In this document: positions 1 through 12,100 of the stretch, piece after piece
Position numbering within the stretch: the first letter of the stretch is position 1
Layout: every line of letters begins with the position of its first letter
Source: Ifrita kowaldi
Taxonomy: Eukaryota; Chordata; Aves; Passeriformes; Cinclosomatidae
Direction: 5' to 3'
Assembly (NCBI GenBank): GCA_013398055.1
Contig: VZRS01015035.1
Coordinates: 109,551-173,550 of the forward strand
Length of the DNA stretch: 64,000 nt
The notes under the pieces: model-generated
The model's database searches: none
The model's input: only the letters and a program-made list of their open reading frames with translations
Told to the model about the DNA's origin: nothing
Program-made: the position numbers and the translations under genes

Positions 1-2012
1 CTTTTTGAGGATGGCAATTTGAAAGTAGTAACACTTCAGCTACTGAGGGAAGTCTCCCTCTTGAAGCAAGGCCTAAGAGGAAAGCCAGTGATGCATTGTC
101 TACATTTCACCTGCATTTGTGAGTCCTAAATCAGCATCACTCCTGCATGTTTTCCTGTGTGTAAAGTAGAATGTAGGGCAGTTTTTAGGCCTCTACTGAA
201 AGTGTGTAGCTCATAGACAAACTGAAGAGGAATAAAATAAGGAAGAGAATCTCACAAGCTGCTTGGTCCTTTGGGATCAGAATAAAACATGCATTCAAGT
301 GCTTGTTGCTTCTCACAGCATATGTGTTACTATACCAAAGAGATGTGATGTTCTTGTTTGCTCTGATGGGACAAACTTCAGCATAGGTTTTTGTCTCTTC
401 TACCTATTCCCCCTGCCTCCTGCCTTCTCTCTCGCACTCACATTCATCTGTAAATTAATAAGCATGTGTGATACTTGTCCTTTTAATGAATTCTTAATTG
501 AATTGATAATAAGGCAGGAAGACTGTGAGAGATTCATTGTACTTTGTGTATGCTCGATATGTTTAGATCTGTTTTGTCACATATCCAAACATTCTTAAAT
601 GTATTCCACCAAACTCCATAGAGCAGTGCTGTGATATCTGGGCCTTGACTGCTAGCTGTGGAATTTGTGTGCGTTGTCTTTGCATCTCATCCCTCTTGTG
701 TGAATAACTTTGCTGTGAGTACTTGACTCACAGGGAACAAAAATTGTTTCCCACTGTCTCCAGAGTTTGCATTACTCATTTAGCTATGGTCCTAGGAGGT
801 TTAAGCTGTGTCCTAGAAAGTGTTTCCTGTTGTTGGATTAAAACCCTGCTGCAGTTGCCTGTGGAACTCTCCTGTTAGTGGAAGCACCCACAGTTCCTTC
901 GACCACTTGCTGCATGTTCTGCATTAAGATCTTCTCAGCATGTGCTGCAGGTGTGAGGAAAAGCCCATGTTAGCACCAAATGTCTGACAGCAAGCAGATA
1001 CAGCATTCTGCCTTTTCATACCCGGCTCTGCAGAGAGTGGGGATTGCAGCTGTTGGCTTGGTGCAGGGCATGGCATGGATGATAGAGGAAACATAGTGTG
1101 GGGCTTTAAGCTTTCACAGCCAAATTGGCTGTGCTTTTCCAAAGGTGCTGAGCTCCTTTGTGTTTGGTCTCCCCAAAGCCGTGTCTCTGTATTTCAGCAC
1201 AGTTCATAGTGTCATCGTTGTGAAACAAACATTTGTGGATAGACAGACTCCCTGGAGCAAGCTTCCTCCTTCCGTTTTCTTACAGATATCCAGAGATTGC
1301 AATTTCAAAGTGCTTTTCTTTGTTTGTTTGTTTGGGGTTTTTTTGGAGGGCGGTTCTTTTTCCTGTCTCTTACGTACTTTGCTGTGCAGAGGGCAGCTCT
1401 GGGCTGCCAATCTGAGAACCAATCCCGAAAATCTTGTGTCACTGATGCGGGGATCTTGCTGGGGAGGTTGGTGTTTCAGGCATCGCTTGGGACCCAGGCC
1501 ATTTCAAGAAGGGCTTGAGGTTGTCGTCCATTGATAAAATGCAATTGGCAGTGTTTGTCCAGGTCAGAGGACAGAGCTCACACCACCAATGCACTCACCT
1601 GTGCTGCTGCTGAGGTTTGTGTGTGGGGGCAAATAGTGAGGCACGTGATGTTTGATGTCTCCAATTTCTCTAATTTCAGCGTCAGTTTGAGGCATGTTGG
1701 AAGTGACTGTCAGGGGGTTGTTTTGAAGTTTTTGTCCCTCTATATTTTTCTGACTCTTTTTGCTTGGCAGTACGTGTTTTTATTTTCAGTTCCCTGTGAC
1801 TCAGGGAATCTTTTCTTGATGTATATGCTTATTGCAGGCAGTATTTAACATAGTCCTGTTGATTCTCATGTAATAATGAGGTCCCATCACAACATGCACT
1901 CTTAATCTGCTGAGATTTATAGACATTTTTTGATTCTCTAGCAATAAAAAAACCCAACCTCTTAATACTTTAAAAAATTGCAGAAATTCTGTTGTATTTC
2001 AAGTGTTGACAT

Positions 2013-2080
2013 GGTGGTGTTAGGTTGTAGGTTGGACTTGATGATCTCAGAGGTCTTTTCCAACCTAAATGATTCTGTGG
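2013..2080 (+). mobile_element. CR1 LINE 3'-end fragment
   Basis: The segment reads through a GGTTGGACTTGATGATCT core, then an AGGTCTTTTCCAACCT block, and ends at TGATTCTGTG. This order is the hallmark of the 3' terminus of avian CR1 retroposons, which are usually strongly 5'-truncated. Only about 70 bases remain and no coding part is present, so it is an inactive relic. No target-site duplication was identified. Recognition is by motif memory, not by alignment. Confidence 0.85.
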
Positions 2081-2779
2081 CAACTTCAGTGTTTTCTCCT
2101 CTGTAAAAAACACATCTGCATCTGGGCAATCCTGCTTGCCCTTGTAATATTTACTTGCTTATATTTTGTATTAAAAATGGTAAAACATGTTCATCAAGTA
2201 ATATAGCAGGTCACAACACTTTACGCATCTTGAAAATTACCTTTATGTCAGTCCTGGTAGAGCACTGGAAGTGTCTGTCAGACACTGGGAGTATGAAGCA
2301 ATGGTTCCTGTGCAAGGTTCTTGATCTGCTGCTGATCTACCAAGAAATTCAAGGAACTTCACATCTGCCCTGTGAAGGGTTGTGAGCAGGAGCAATAGAC
2401 AGTTCATCAGTTCATGTGTTGGAAGTAAACAAGTAAAGTTCATGAGTGACTCCCACACATACATGAGTTGGAAGTATGGACTTTTTTAATGTCTGGGATC
2501 CTTGCTTGGTTCGGATGTGCAGACTTGGAACACGGTCTTCCATCAATATGGATTTTTGACTGTTTTTGTTTGAGTTTGCCTTATATTCCATAAGTGTCTC
2601 TCTAGTGCTGCTTTGGTGTTTATGGGTTTGGAGGTGGTGTTTTCCTGTACGAACACACTACTTTAGAGTAGCACTACAAACAAGTGCCTTTTGCAAACAT
2701 TTCCCCCCCCCATATTATTAAAGGCCCATTGAGTCTGAAAATTAAGTAATGTAGCTTCCCACAAACATGCATATTTTTC

Positions 2780-3240
2780 AGTGTAATTGGAAGATGTTTT
2801 GGATTACTGTCTTTCGGCCTGTGGAGCCAAGAACCCAATTATAGGCATGGTTAGAACACGATCGTGTGCGTTAGTCAGATTATAACAAGATTCCAATAAT
2901 GCAAAATTGCTGCACGACAAATTAGTTTGTATAGATTTTGACAGTTGTTGCCTTTAATAAACTAAATTATTAAGCAATACACAGCTGCAACGCTTGCGAA
3001 ATTGAAGAAAAATAGACTCTTATTTCCCTGTCAAAATCTTTTCCACAGAGCGGGACCGCGGGCGTGCGTAAGCCTGGTTTGAGTTGACTTAGTGAATCCA
3101 TCTGTCCCAAGATGATTTTCTCTGTGAATACATGAGAGACAGGTTACAAGAGCTACATTTAAGACTTTGTCAGGCACCTTCTTTTTACTGTAAGTGCTGA
3201 CAGACACAGTTGCAATCATTTGGGCTGACACTTATTAAGC
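2780..3240. promoter_or_regulatory. Putative conserved non-coding element
   Basis: This stretch has no coding potential but is rich in short transcription-factor-like words: GGATTA, several AATTA/TAATAA and CAATAA words, CAGCTG, and CpGs that survive in an AT-rich setting (ACACGATCGTGTG around 2856-2868, CGGGACCGCGGGCGTGCG around 3051-3068). It lacks simple repeats. The texture resembles vertebrate enhancers, but conservation cannot be tested here. Confidence 0.25.
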
Positions 3241-6200
3241 TAAGATTTGGGGGGGGTTAATTGTAATTTATGGATAAATGGTGACTAGATTAATGCTGCC
3301 TGTTTATTTTCACTACAAACCTGAGCCAAGAATTTACCTCCAGTCCCCTGGCAGAGTGCAAGAGCCATCGATGTGGTAACTCCATCTACCAATTGAATTG
3401 GATCTCTGAAATCCAAGAACCTGTCGTTCCCTGGAGTAAGGTGTTACAACACTATAAAATAAATCTACTACATTCTAGCAATCAGGCTATTCAGTCAGTA
3501 GCTTTTTTACACTTTCCTGTCCTGAGCTATGTTCCAGCTGCAGTTTTGAGAACCACTGTGGCTGCCAAGTGACATTTGTACCTATACTGGCAAAGACTCT
3601 ATTTTAGTGATATGGACTTTAATTAGATATGACATAATTATGATACAACCTGCTTTTGGTCCAATTTAGGACCAAGTCCCACTATTTTTACATGCATTTC
3701 CAAGCAAATTAAAGCCCAGTTTGAGGTATGTGCTCCATCCCAGCTACTTGATATCTATTCAGGAGGAGCTGAGACTCCAGCAGCCCACGGACACTGGCCT
3801 GCAGTTTGGAGCTTTCCTTTTCACAGTCCAAGAGCAGCAAGGGCAGACCTTATTTCTGAGTGTCCTTGGCTGCTGTCGCTTGAGGTGTTTCAGCTCTTGC
3901 ACTTTTCTCCTGGGAGAACGTGATGGCACTGACTTAATGGGGGTAAATGGAAAGATGAAGGCTGCTTGTTTTCTGTGCATGGTGAGGGTGAATCTCTGGT
4001 CATGAATTCAGAGGCAGGCACAAAGTATGGAGCAGCCTTCTGCTCTTGGAGTGCTGACAGTGATGATGGTTGATGGCATAAAATAAAGCTGCTAGAGATT
4101 GTGTAGCATGGCAAGGGAGAAAAGAAAAAAAAGAAAAATCTATTTATTTTCCAAATTCTAAAATGGTGAAATGGAGGATTTTCAGGAAGGAGAATGATGA
4201 CCAGCTTTACAGGGCTGTTGAGTGGCTTACATTTTGAAGGGTGTTTTTTTTGGAAAAAGAGCTGCGAGCTCCAGACATAATTTTTAATAGGTATGCAAAA
4301 TAGTGGCTGTAGTGTTTGCAACGCCAGTCATGAAACAGTGCTATTGGAGGCAACCTTTAAAAATTATATACTTCTGCTTTCCAGTTTGGTAAAAATGATT
4401 CCTGTGTTTGATTTTTTCAATAAGCATATCCTTATAAAACTTAAATGTTTTAAGCCAAATAGTGTGAATTACGATCAGGCCAAAGAATTTGGAATATCTG
4501 TCAAATAGAAAGAATGAGAATTTCAGCATCTTGTTTCCAAAACAGTTGTACATACTTCTTGCTTCCTTCATGTGCCCTTGGCAGTCAGTCAACTATAAGA
4601 CTTTTTGAGCACCATCGATGTACTCTGAAAATATCCTCTGCACTTCGTAAATCATTAAGAAGATGAATTATGGAAATGACAGTGGATAAGGAAGAGAAGC
4701 AAAGATGCACATTCACTTGGGACATTGCCTTGAGGCTGGTGGCATTTGTTGGTTGGATGGTCTTTGAAATAGAGGCATTAGAGAGAATAAGTTGTAGCGA
4801 GCAGATCAAATATCTCATTTATAGTCATACTCTTCACACAGAAAGAAAACAACATCAAATATTATTAACAGGTGGTCTAGTGGGAAGGCAGCAGTAAACA
4901 GTACTTCCTGAAAGTGGATAATTTCTCCCTCCCTGATGGGCCACATTCAATTCATAAAATGCACATCAGTATTTTTTATGACCACATAATTTACTTTTTT
5001 GTCTTGTTTTCCCTAACTACAGACAATTTAAAATCAAAATAAACAAAAACCCTAGTCAGTCATTAAAAAAAGTTACTTATTTGTTTGTTGAAAACCAACT
5101 TTTGATTTTTTTTTTTTTTTAATTTAAAAATTGAGACTTAAGTCGCAATCTCATAGCAGTAGAGATTTCGTTTAAAAGAAATGGAAGAGAAGAAAAATCA
5201 AAAAAGGTTGTGGAAAAAACCCCACCCATGGAATAGGTAAATGGGCTCTGTGCTGATCAAGGAGCACGCTCTAGTGGTGGGTTAATCCAGCGTGGCCTTC
5301 TCGGCTGCCCATCCTCCACCTCCACTGATATTAATCAGCTTCTTCAAGAAAGTGACATTTTCACAGAATCTTTTTAAATTCACCATTTCTGTTGCTGTCC
5401 TGTGCCAAAGCAAGTGCAATGTGTTTACATGTGGCATCATCACATGTATCGGTGGTAGTGAGATGAAATTCCTGCTCTCTAATTAATTTTGCAGTGGGGA
5501 TGTATATGTCTATTTTTGCAGATGGTTTTTAAATGCATAGATATTTTAAGCTGCAGAGGGAAAGATTTCATGCTCACGATGCACAAATTCTTATGGAGTG
5601 TGAGCATTTTAGTAACAGACACAGTTGTTAAGCTTGCCTGTTAACATCACGTAAAATGTTGGGTTCCTGAAATCCTGCACATTTTTGCACTGTTTTCTGT
5701 TCTTGTCGTCTCCCTGAGGCTGGTAAATCACTTCAGTCGTTCAACTCTTTTTTTCTGTAATGAGACTGCAGGTTTACAGTTTGATTCTCTTCAGATTCCT
5801 GAAATACACATAGATAGGCATCTTATAAGAAAGAAAAAGAAAATACTAAGTATGTAACTATGAAGCAATCCACAGCTGAAGAGTAGATGTAGTAGGGGAA
5901 ATTATGCTCTGTGATTATAGGTGAGCACCCTGGGATGTGCTTCATTTCATCATGTCACTTGGTAGGAATATAATTAAATGTGAAGTTTATATCCTACATC
6001 CTTCACTGTGTGTGAAGAGTTTTTTGCTACAAATTCTATTCACATCACTAACATATATTAAAAAAACTAGACATATACTCTTTATACAGTGTGTCTCTGC
6101 ATCACATGCAATAATTTTTACTCTTACTTATTAATTTGAAACAGATTAAAAATACAATTTAGAGGATTATGTGATGGTCGTGTTATGAGCTGCAAGTGCC

Positions 6201-8221
6201 TGCAGAAGTAGCTGACTATCAGGATCCGTCAGAAAAATTACTTTTGTTGCTTAGTCATTCATAAAAGTCGTGTTAAGTTAGGCCATGCATTTAATTCTTG
6301 CTGTTCCCTCTCCATGCCATGGCTAAGGTAACTGTGAGCAGGTTTCCTGCTGCTGTAGGGAGGTTAATGCAATGGTGAATTTCTGGTGTTCAGTGTGTTT
6401 TGTGTTTTCTGTGTGTGCCCTGTGGGGAACTGTGGAGAGGAAAGGAATTCCTCCTAAAGCAGGGTCTGTTGTGGGTGTGGTGGTTCTCTGCTCTCCTTTA
6501 GGGCCTCTGGGTTCTTTCTCTTGTTTGGCATCATTTTGGGGGTAATTTCAGTTATTTACTTGAGCAGAGTTTGTTGCAAATGAATGAAAAATCCTTAATG
6601 CAAACATTAAGTGTACAAGGTTCAAAGCATGAAAGTTGAAACTTACTGCTCTGTCTTGTTTGTTCAACCAGCAGGATCAACATCCCCTTTTAATGACCTT
6701 TTGCACTTAGAGTTAAAATTTTATAAGCTTTTTAAACTTTGCTTCTGATGATTTTTTTCCAAATTAAATTTTAGCAATGTAGTTGGCATGTGCAGTTAGG
6801 TTTGTAGAAATGATCAAAGCAGTACATAATAGTCTAGCAGAGAATTAAAATTACATTATTGGGGGGTCAGGACCTTTTCAGTTAGTGCTTGTGAACTACT
6901 GTCAGTGTTACAGGGAGGACCAGGACGCTTTTCCAGTCCAGGGTGGTGGTACCATGGTTTTGGACACTACTGTCCATTTGGCTGTCAGAGGCTTTTCAGA
7001 AGGGAAAGAGGAGAAGTTTACTTGATTCTCTTGGGAATTTAGACATGGAAAATGATTGCTGACCAAAGTACCCTGTGGTTCCTCAATCAAAAGAGGAAAA
7101 AACATTTTCAAGTCTTATTGAGCTTAGCAACAGGCTAAATAACAGAGGGTGCCTTAGAGGTCAGTGGTTGCTTTTAGGATGATGGAAAGTCTGAAATGCT
7201 AAGTCCCGTTTAAGGCATGTATTGCCTTCCTTGGTTTTAATCCTAGTATTAAGGAGCTGCTTGGGAAGTTTTAGTGATATTTGTAATGTATTTTGTCAGC
7301 CTTTGTAGCTGGAGTTTAGTACTCAGAAAATTGTTTGCTGTTTTCCAGATCGTCTTCCAGAGGGCAGAGTTATCTGTTTTACTATTGAGTGTATCCTGCT
7401 TCAAACAGCTTTCTTTTGATAGGTGGATTCTTTTCTTGTGGTGCCCAGACAGTGTTCCTGTGCTTCTGCCTTCAGATCTTCTCCTTAATCCCTTAGTTTA
7501 CACAAGATCACTTTCTAATGATTTAATCTGTAATGAATATTGGTGGTAGGGATCAGCATGTTACACAAATACAGAATCAGTAATTATTCTGATCATAGGT
7601 GTGTAATGTATTTCTAGGGACTGTTTAAATTTTGAAGTTGCCTGTAGAAATTAACTTCATGAGGGTATTTCAAGGATTGTTCATATAACACACTCTTTTT
7701 AATTTGTTGGTGTGAAATTCAGCTCCAAAATGGTCACTTTTGAAAACACTGGATGGTTTGATCATGGCCTTGTGTTTTCATCTTGTTATTGAATCATTTT
7801 AGTATGCATTGGTTAACCCTGCAATATCTATTGCATCAGTATTTACCCCTTTGTAAACTTTAATCTGGAGTCTCATTAAGTTCCCCTTTGTCAATGTGGA
7901 CAGACAAAAAGAACAGAAATTCCTTGGAAGCTAATATGCTATTCTGTGGTGGAGATTTGCTTTCAACTAAAAGAGTGAGAAGAGGATAGAGTTGAAACTG
8001 TGACTGTAATTTGTTTTTTAAATAAATTCCATGTAAATAATCAAGGTCTCTAATTTTTGTTTGTTTATTTTCTTAACTAAGCATATATTGTTATCAGTAG
8101 GAAACTGAATGTTGTTTTAATTCTTTCAGTAAAAAGACTGGTAGAAAAGTAGCTTTTATCCTTTTTTCATCCTTTAAAATAAATATTGATAGAAACTATC
8201 ATAATATGGTTTGTGTTACAG

Positions 8222-8289
8222 GTGGTGTAATACCAAGGGCTGTACTGCTGCCACATCACAATTTTGTGGGGTTTCAGAGAGTAGTTCTG
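8222..8289 (+). other. TBL1XR1: Candidate TBL1XR1 5' untranslated exon
   Basis: A 68-base block is preceded by a plausible acceptor (TTGTGTTACAG, ending at 8221) and followed by a strong donor (GTAAGG at 8290). It contains no ATG, as expected for a leader exon ahead of the start codon at 24992, and its base composition is more balanced than the AT-rich flanks. Vertebrate TBL1XR1 genes have one or more untranslated 5' exons tens of kilobases upstream of the ATG exon, so the position and strand fit. The assignment is an inference; RNA evidence would decide. Confidence 0.45.
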
Positions 8290-8443
8290 GTAAGGACACT
8301 CAATGATTTATCTATTTATTTGTCATAAAAGTGGACTGTAGTTTGGTACAATTTAGTATTACGTGCATTTACAGTATTGTTAGGTATCAGTTTCTGCAGT
8401 TCACTGAATCCTTACATTAAGTGTTCTTTTATTCAGTGGTCTT

Positions 8444-8467
8444 TAACAGCTCCTTTTGGAGCTGTTA
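8444..8467. repeat. Perfect 10-bp inverted repeat with TTTT loop
   Basis: TAACAGCTCC at 8444-8453 and GGAGCTGTTA at 8458-8467 are exact reverse complements separated by TTTT. No T run follows and the stem is too short for a miRNA precursor, so no function is assigned. It lies 155 bases downstream of the candidate leader exon. Confidence 0.9.
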
Positions 8468-9126
8468 GTGTCTCATGTGTAAATCCATATTCATTTTGTT
8501 GAGAGTTATGATATAACACATCAATTGACAGTATGGAAGTATTAATAAATAGACCTTTTGTCAAAACACATTGTAAAAACTATGTTGTCTCCTTGAAGTG
8601 TGGAGTCACTATTGCCTTGGTGTGTATCAGCTCTTAAAAAAGGGTGGAAAATTACTGAATTTTGATTATAGTGTGTTTTTTTTCAAGTGCTAAAGTCTTG
8701 CCTTCCTAAAGGAAAATATGAGTGTGTGGTTCAGAGGGCAAATATCCAGACTGTGTGCTGTTATTACTGTCTTCTTAAATGTAATGTGCACTCATGATTT
8801 TGCAGTTGTTTCCTTTGAATGTATGGAACTGCAATCCCTCTATCATTTCTTTTGATTTTGGAAACTTTCCACAAATATATTTTCTTATCTCTTCTCCATG
8901 GTTAGAGTTACAAGGGAGATGAGATTACCTGTGTTTATTCTTAGAAAGGGAAAATTCCTTGTGCACCAGGCCACCAGCAGCCATGCTCAAGTATTGTGCA
9001 AGAGCACAATGGAGCATTTGGTCTTTCAGCAGGAGATAACTGAGACCACATTTGTATCTGTAGCATTTTTAATATATACCATAATTTAACAAATGTCTTG
9101 TGGGTGTAGCAGATGTCTTTTCTTTC

Positions 9127-9169
9127 CCCAGCATCCCCCTCCCCCCCTTTTTTTTTTCTTTTTTTTTTT
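9127..9169 (+). repeat. Pyrimidine tract (C then T runs)
   Basis: This is a nearly pure pyrimidine stretch made of a C-rich half followed by long T runs. It is followed by AATTCACAG, so it could act as a cryptic splice acceptor. Nothing after it looks like a coding exon. Confidence 0.7.
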
Positions 9170-12100
9170 AATTCACAGTCCCTTAAAGTTTTTGGCAAGC
9201 TCTCCTTGTGTGCCTCTCTTAGGTCTACAGAGGGCACTCAAAGACAGAGGGAATTTGTTTTAGCAACCCTTATCTTGCAAGTAGACCCCCACAAGGTAGA
9301 GAAGGATATTGCTGACGTTCTTTGTGGCCTTGCAGGGTAGTGTTGGGCTGGCTGTACTCCAACACATCACTTAAGCAGTTGAAGGCAGTGGGACTAGAAT
9401 ATGTCTAAATATTCTTCTGGATTGATCTCTAGGTGTACTTTCTGAAAACAAGGTGGAGTCCACAAGAACTTCTCAATGGGATTCTCTGGTCAAGCTAAGA
9501 AACAAATAAGGTCTTGATGTGCTGGAGATACTGAGGAGAGAGAGGGATGTCCTTGTGTGGGTAGTCTGTGGACTGATAAATGAAGGAAGCAAAAGGTGCT
9601 GGAAGTTGTGAGTGAATAAAGATTGAAGCCATTTTGCCTTCTGTCATTGCATTTGGTTGCTTTATCTAAAATAATTGGTCATAGCACTACTCACACTGTG
9701 TGATTTCCAGCCCTATGAGTACATAGTGCCTCGAGCATGCGCCAGCCATGCATGTAGGCTTACTTTAGAGTTTCTAAGTCTTGGAGTGGCAGAAAATGGG
9801 CTTTCAGATTTACAGGAGAGAAATGGCTTTGGGAAGGTTTGAGTAGCATCACTCAAGAATGTTAAATGGCAATTCTGCAAAGTAAAAACATCATAGCTTT
9901 ATAAATATTGTACGAAAAGAAAGATGATGGGAGCTCTTTGGAGTCTGAGAAATACTGAAAATTTTTCAAAATGTTGTGAGCAATTTGTGCAGTACTTATT
10001 AAAGTATAATGTCATCTGGAGAACTCATGGACTTCTTCCTCTCTGTCATCTCTTTATTTTCAAATAATGCTCCCATTACTGGAAATGGGTGAGCAGAATT
10101 TTACATGCATTGAGTCTGTTTGAGGTAAGGTCAAGGTAACCCAAGACAGTGGGTTTCTTTTTGTGAAAAGCTGTCCTGTCTAATTTGTTTGACTCTGAAC
10201 CAGGAGAAGTCGTTACTGTGATTGGTTAATTCTGAAAAAAACAGAGTAGAGGTCACTTGTGGGACAAGCTGAAGACCATTTCAGTGCAGCTGCCTGTGTA
10301 ATAGTGGCCTGCAGTTACAAGACAGGGTGTATTTCCATCTCTGCTAATGTTTTAGCTTGACTCAGCAAAACTGGTTTCTCTATATAAAGCTATGATTGTG
10401 TTTCCAACTGCGTCAGTGGAGGAGCAGTTTAATTCAAAATAGCACCTCATGATGGAGGGGGTCCTTATCAGACAGATGAGGTATTGTCAGGTTTTGAATC
10501 GTTTGCATCAAAGGGGATTAATTAAAAAATTAGTGAGAACAGATGTCTGATGTTGGCCTGAGCAGTCAGAAAGAAGAGGAAATGTCCTGGGTTTGAACTT
10601 TTTATCTTAATTGGATCCCTTGTGACTTTCAGCCCATTTGATAGGAGTTTCTTCAGTAGACTCTTCTGCTTCTACTGTATGAAGCAAACAGCTTTAAATT
10701 TTAAGGTTTTTATGTGTGGGTATAGGCACTCAGGCAAACTTTTGCATACAGCTTGGAAGGATGATTCCCTCACAAAACAAAAACTTTATATACCACAGGC
10801 TGCTCTAGTATAGCTATTTTATATCCCATGTGCTACACAGAAAAGCAAAATAGTGTTCTTTTAAACTACATTTTAATATATTTTTGAATGTAATTACATA
10901 TTCTTCTACAGGCTCCTTTTTCCAGTTAGACCTTCTGTAGAGTGCCAAATTAGCAAGAGGACCATTTGGTATGCTGCTTTAATCTAAGATCAACAAGGAA
11001 ATTACTTCTAGAGATGCAGGTGACTTTGCAATGTGTAGGAGCTGTCTGGGGCTGTGTTATGGCAGGCACGATCATCCAATCTCTGGGAATTTTTCCTTTA
11101 CAGTAGTATAAATATGCCTCTAGACTTAAGCACTGATGAAGTATCAGAACTTGGCATTTATTCAAAGTTGTCCTTAGTGTGGGATAATTTGAGTGAGGCA
11201 AAATATTCCAATTTCTACAGGCAAGGAAAGAAGCTTGTTTTTATTTTTTAGGGCATTCTGTAAAAGAAACGACAGCTCTAGATGATTCAGATATTGGAAC
11301 AGTTCCCAGTGGAAAAAAAAAAAGGATATATTGCAGGGTATGGAAAATCTGGTCAAGGAGGCTGATGACACTGACAGTGTTGTGTGCCTTTTCCACGTAT
11401 TCTAGGCATATCATATCAGCATAGATGCTATTCTTAATATTCTGCCAAAAGACCCTTGGTACAGCTTCATTTTGAAAAAAAAAAAAGCAGATGCTGAAGG
11501 CAGAAGGGGAGTCAGCTAATGTCTAGACAACTTTTGGAGGCATGAGTGAGTTTTTCATCAAATATATATATGCGTGAAGGGAAAAATCAATACGACTTCT
11601 TATTGAACTTTGGGTATAGCTAATATAGATGGAGATGTCTCTGCCAAAATACACAGCACTAATGCCTAGACAGTCTAGGTTTTGCTCACAAAAACCTCCA
11701 CAGATTTGAGGTATGGTGCAGAGTAGGACGGAGAGATGCAGAGATGGAATGTCTGCATTGAGGGTGGTGACTGTAGCGGAAACTGAAAATTGTATAAATC
11801 AAGGGAAGAGATACTTGCAGGCTTGGAAAACAATCTGGCCATTGTTGCAGAGTTGCTGGGGGTGCAGTGGTTTTGTCAAGGCTGCCTGTGTGCCCACCAG
11901 GGTCTCATGTTGTGCAGTTGAGTGTCCACTTCACAGTGGGGCTGGACCGAGGCAGCCACTGCACTGCCCCTCTCGTTCTGTGGTTGTGACCCCGCTGCCT
12001 CCTGGGCCCTGTGCAGGAGGCAGTGACAGCCCTGAGGGACCATGAGGACAGAACGGTGGCCCAGGAATGCCCAAGCTTTCATTTTGGGAAAAGTAAAGCA

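Larger units (their letters stand above)
1..8221. other. Non-coding stretch upstream of the candidate 5' UTR exon
   Basis: No ORF here resembles a known protein; the open frames are short and overlap in both directions. Base composition is AT-rich with scattered homopolymers (a T run near 5107-5120, a C run near 2703-2710, G runs near 3249). It contains a CR1 LINE tail at 2013-2080 and a stretch at about 2780-3240 that looks like a conserved non-coding element. By position it is probably a 5' intron of TBL1XR1, which is known to have very long introns between its untranslated first exons; this is inference. No CpG island or promoter is visible. Confidence 0.6.
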
